Of a stretch of DNA of 5,651 bases, positions 4,948-5,651 are shown piece by piece. Position 1 is the stretch's first letter. Each line of letters begins with the position of its first letter. The notes under the pieces are model-generated. The model did not search any database and was not told the DNA's origin. It saw only the letters and a program-made list of their open reading frames with translations. Origin of the DNA: Candidatus Rokuibacteriota bacterium (lineage in GTDB: Bacteria; Methylomirabilota; Methylomirabilia; Rokubacteriales; CSP1-6); NCBI GenBank assembly GCA_016177555.1, contig JACOVB010000531.1, positions 1 to 5,651 of the forward strand, given 5' to 3'. Made by a program: the position numbers and the translations under genes.

Positions 4948-5651
4948 TCACGTACCGCCTGGGGCGCTCCTTCGCCTGGAACGCAGGCCATCCGCCGAAG
5001 CTCCCGGCCCGTCCGCGCAAGCTGCCTGCCGGCCCGCCGGCCTTCGTGTTCGGCCGTCGAGTCGAGTGTCCCCTGGGCATCGCGGCGGGCCCGCTGCCCA
5101 ACGCGCAGTGGATCCAGGCCTACGCGCGTCTCGGCTACGGGCTCCTGACCTACAAGACGGTCCGCACGGTGACGCGCCAGGCGTTCCTCCAGCCCAACCT
5201 CGTCTTCTGCCGCCTCGGCGACCCCTCGACGGCCGCAGCCAAGGCGCCGCGGAACCAGGACCCCGCCACCGTCACCTGGGCCGTCTCGCTCGGGCTCCCC
5301 TCGGCCGATCCCGACGAGTGGCGCGCCGACGTCAAGCGCGCTCGCGCCCGGCTCGGGAAGGAACAGCTCCTCATCGTCAGCGTCGCGGGCACACCCATGC
5401 CGGGGGGTGACGGGGAGCAGCTCGCCGAGGATTACGTGCGCTGCGCGCAGTGGGCGGCGGAGGCGGGCGCCGACGTGGTGGAGGTGCACCTCTCCTGCCC
5501 CAACACCACGGGCGAGCACCCGCAGATGATCTTCGAGGACAAGGACCTCTCGGGCCGCATCGTGCAGCGCGTGCGCCGCGCCCTCGGGAGCCACCCGGTC
5601 ATCGCCAAGCTCGGCGCGACGCCGAGCCCGCGCGCGCTGCACGAGCTGGCG
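4944..5651 (+). CDS. Dihydroorotate dehydrogenase-like flavoprotein, 3' partial
   Basis: 236 residues are visible and the frame is still open at the window end. The fold and motifs match the FMN-binding TIM barrel of dihydroorotate dehydrogenase / PreA-type dihydropyrimidine dehydrogenase. ECPLGIAAGPLPN (41-53) corresponds to the family's PxGxAAG first strand; LGYGLLTYKTVRT (63-75) includes the FMN-contacting Lys (K71). SLGLPSADPDEW (115-126) is the active-site loop region, IVSVAGTP (144-151) the next strand, VVEVHLSCPNT (178-188) the signature with SCPN, and VIAKLGATPS (219-228) a strand with K222. The usual catalytic Cys or Ser position is not clearly assignable by eye. It starts in a 4-base ATGA overlap with the enolase-like gene and has its own GGAGG. 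Genuine pyrimidine synthesis (pyrD) is less likely given the catabolic-looking neighbours and divergent loops; a reductive or oxidative role on a pathway intermediate is inferred, not shown. Confidence 0.85.
   Translation, partial: MITYRLGRSFAWNAGHPPKLPARPRKLPAGPPAFVFGRRVECPLGIAAGPLPNAQWIQAYARLGYGLLTYKTVRTVTRQAFLQPNLVFCRLGDPSTAAAKAPRNQDPATVTWAVSLGLPSADPDEWRADVKRARARLGKEQLLIVSVAGTPMPGGDGEQLAEDYVRCAQWAAEAGADVVEVHLSCPNTTGEHPQMIFEDKDLSGRIVQRVRRALGSHPVIAKLGATPSPRALHELA

Noticed and set aside
4716..5642. Minus-strand open frame of 308 codons opposite the DHOD-like gene
   Set aside because: Antisense shadow; the plus frame from 4944 has the SCPN signature, a Shine-Dalgarno and an ATGA overlap.

Overview
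The window is very GC-rich, densely coded and entirely on the plus strand. The codon bias is strongly towards G/C at third positions, genes overlap by 4 bases (ATGA), and the luciferase-like, enolase-like and dihydroorotate-dehydrogenase-like oxidative genes are of a kind common in soil and sediment bacteria. A GC-rich environmental lineage (for example Rokubacteria/Methylomirabilota-like, or a proteobacterium) is plausible. No taxonomic marker gene is present, so this is only an inference.

Layout: (1) Bases 1-1319 hold a NarL/UhpB-type two-component system. It consists of the C-terminal part of a histidine kinase (5' end outside the window) and a complete LuxR-type response regulator, joined by an ATGA overlap. 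(2) Bases 1393-2334 hold one uninterrupted reading frame that is a chimera. Its first ~101 residues are the N-terminal part of an ABC transporter ATPase (Walker A and Q-loop only). The remaining ~212 residues are the C-terminal two thirds of an NMT1/SsuA-type periplasmic substrate-binding protein. The rest of the ATPase, any permease, and the signal peptide and N-terminus of the binding protein are absent. This is either an in-frame internal deletion of a transporter operon or an assembly chimera. (3) Bases 2335-2497 contain no intact gene. They hold a perfect 12-bp inverted repeat bracketing a consensus TATAAT box, and a coding-like open frame without a start codon that contains a PGGNITGL motif. 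(4) Bases 2498-5651 hold a tight three-gene operon: a luciferase-like flavin-dependent oxidoreductase, an unusually long enolase-superfamily (mandelate racemase / muconate lactonizing-like) enzyme, and a dihydroorotate-dehydrogenase-like flavoenzyme that runs off the window. Both junctions are ATGA overlaps, implying translational coupling.

Together the genes resemble a sensor/regulator followed by uptake and then oxidation/isomerisation of a small organic compound. The transporter part is broken as read, and the substrate cannot be deduced from sequence. The ATPase/binding-protein chimera and the uncharacterised three-enzyme cassette are the two points most worth following up. No RNA genes, CRISPR arrays or insertion sequences were seen.
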